Source of the DNA: CAYLNK01 sp964384675
GTDB taxonomy: Bacteria; Acidobacteriota; Thermoanaerobaculia; UBA5066
Direction: 5' to 3'
Assembly: GCA_964384675.1 (NCBI GenBank)
Contig: CAYLNK010000316.1
Span: 1-7,843 of the forward strand
Length of the DNA stretch: 7,843 nt
The position numbers were made by a program, and so were the translations under genes. Below are positions 7,195-7,843 of the stretch, piece by piece (the stretch's first letter is position 1; the number at the start of each line of letters is the position of its first letter). The notes beneath the pieces were generated by a model that was not told where the DNA came from, did no database searches, and worked only from the letters and a program-made list of their open reading frames with translations.

Positions 7195-7843
7195 GCGTCG
7201 GCGCGCGGCTCTCCGGGCTCTTCCTCGCGCTCGCGATCGGCGTCGCCGTTCTCGCCCCGCTCGTGCCGGGCGACGGCGCGACCCGGATCGACCTGACGCG
7301 GCGCCTGGTCCCGCCCTCGGGCGCCCCACCGCTCGGGACCGACGAGCTGGGACGGGACATCCTGCGGCGGCTCCTGCGGGGGACGAGCGTCTCGGTGGGC
7401 GTGGCCGGCGCGGCGGTGCTCCTGTCGGCGGTCGTCGGCACCACGCTCGGGCTCCTCTCCGGCGAGCGGGGCGGGCTCGTCGACGCCTCGATCCGCCGGC
7501 TCATCGATCTCGTCCTGGCTTTCCCGGGCCTCCTCCTGGCCGTCGCTCTCGCGGCGGTGCTGGGGCCCTCCGCGGTGAATACCGTCGTCGCGCTCACGGC
7601 GGTCGGCTGGGTGCCGTACGCACGCCTGGCGCGCGGGGAGGCGCGACGGGTCGCGACCCTCGACTTCGTGGCCGCGGCGCGTGCGGCCGGCGCGGGGCGG
7701 TCGCGGATCCTGTTCCGGCACCTCCTTCCCAACGTCGCGGCGCCGCTCGTGGTCCAGGCGACGCTGCACCTCGCCGGCGCGATCCTGGCGGAGTCGGCGC
7801 TGTCGTTCCTCGGCCTCGGCGTGCCGCCGCCCGCGCCGTCGTG
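7191..7843 (+). CDS. ABC transporter permease, DppC/OppC/NikC family (3' end cut by window edge)
   Basis: The partner permease of the same importer; 217 complete codons are visible and no stop is reached. After a short N-terminal helix (about 8-26) comes the family hallmark PPLGTDELGRDILRRLL (46-62), then helices near 66-90, 104-124, 127-145 and 183-200. The EAA loop for the ATPase is at about 160-182 (AAARAAGAGRSRILFRHLLPN), followed by ESALSFLGLGVPPP (201-214), where the family usually continues PSWG. The remaining C-terminus, about 60-80 residues in relatives, lies beyond the window. The start ATG overlaps the stop of the first permease (ATGA) and has its own strong Shine-Dalgarno. The two proteins should form the heterodimeric membrane channel. 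Confidence 0.93.
   Translation, partial: MSVGARLSGLFLALAIGVAVLAPLVPGDGATRIDLTRRLVPPSGAPPLGTDELGRDILRRLLRGTSVSVGVAGAAVLLSAVVGTTLGLLSGERGGLVDASIRRLIDLVLAFPGLLLAVALAAVLGPSAVNTVVALTAVGWVPYARLARGEARRVATLDFVAAARAAGAGRSRILFRHLLPNVAAPLVVQATLHLAGAILAESALSFLGLGVPPPAPS

Noticed and set aside
7116..7769. Long minus-strand open frames opposite the two permeases.
   Set aside because: They are charged, Arg-rich translations with no motif. The plus strand encodes clear DppB and DppC proteins with EAA loops.

Overview
The window is very GC-rich, and real genes cover almost all of it. It holds two divergent transcription units that meet at a 64-bp gap (6207-6270). The gene content points to a diderm bacterium with large signalling families, most likely Acidobacteriota, with Myxococcota and similar phyla as alternatives. 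The clues are a cytoplasmic Ser/Thr kinase fused to a COG3903-type ATPase, a two-propeller sensor histidine kinase, and an outer-membrane Pal lipoprotein. The phylum is inferred from protein style only.

The left unit is on the minus strand and reads right to left. First comes a Pal-like OmpA-domain lipoprotein (6206-5658). After 57 bp follows a 1077-residue membrane sensor histidine kinase with 14 propeller blades, Y_Y_Y, HisKA and HATPase domains (5599-2366). After 22 bp follows a Ser/Thr kinase - NB-ARC-like ATPase - TPR-like protein that runs off the left edge (2343-1). The close spacing, with no visible terminator, suggests co-transcription of at least the two kinases.

The right unit is on the plus strand. 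It holds two inner-membrane permeases of the dipeptide/oligopeptide/nickel ABC family, overlapping by ATGA (6271-7194 and 7191 to the right edge). The substrate-binding protein and ATPases are not in view.

The left unit looks like an envelope and signalling block. Pal anchors the outer membrane to peptidoglycan, and the histidine kinase displays a very large periplasmic sensor. The histidine kinase has no receiver or DNA-binding domain, and no response regulator gene is present, so its output is unknown. The adjacent Ser/Thr kinase-ATPase is a possible partner by position only. Nothing here amounts to a clearly new system. The most notable points are the regular 14-blade sensor and the paired His-kinase and Ser/Thr-kinase-STAND genes. 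I saw no RNA genes, mobile elements, CRISPR arrays or convincing terminators.
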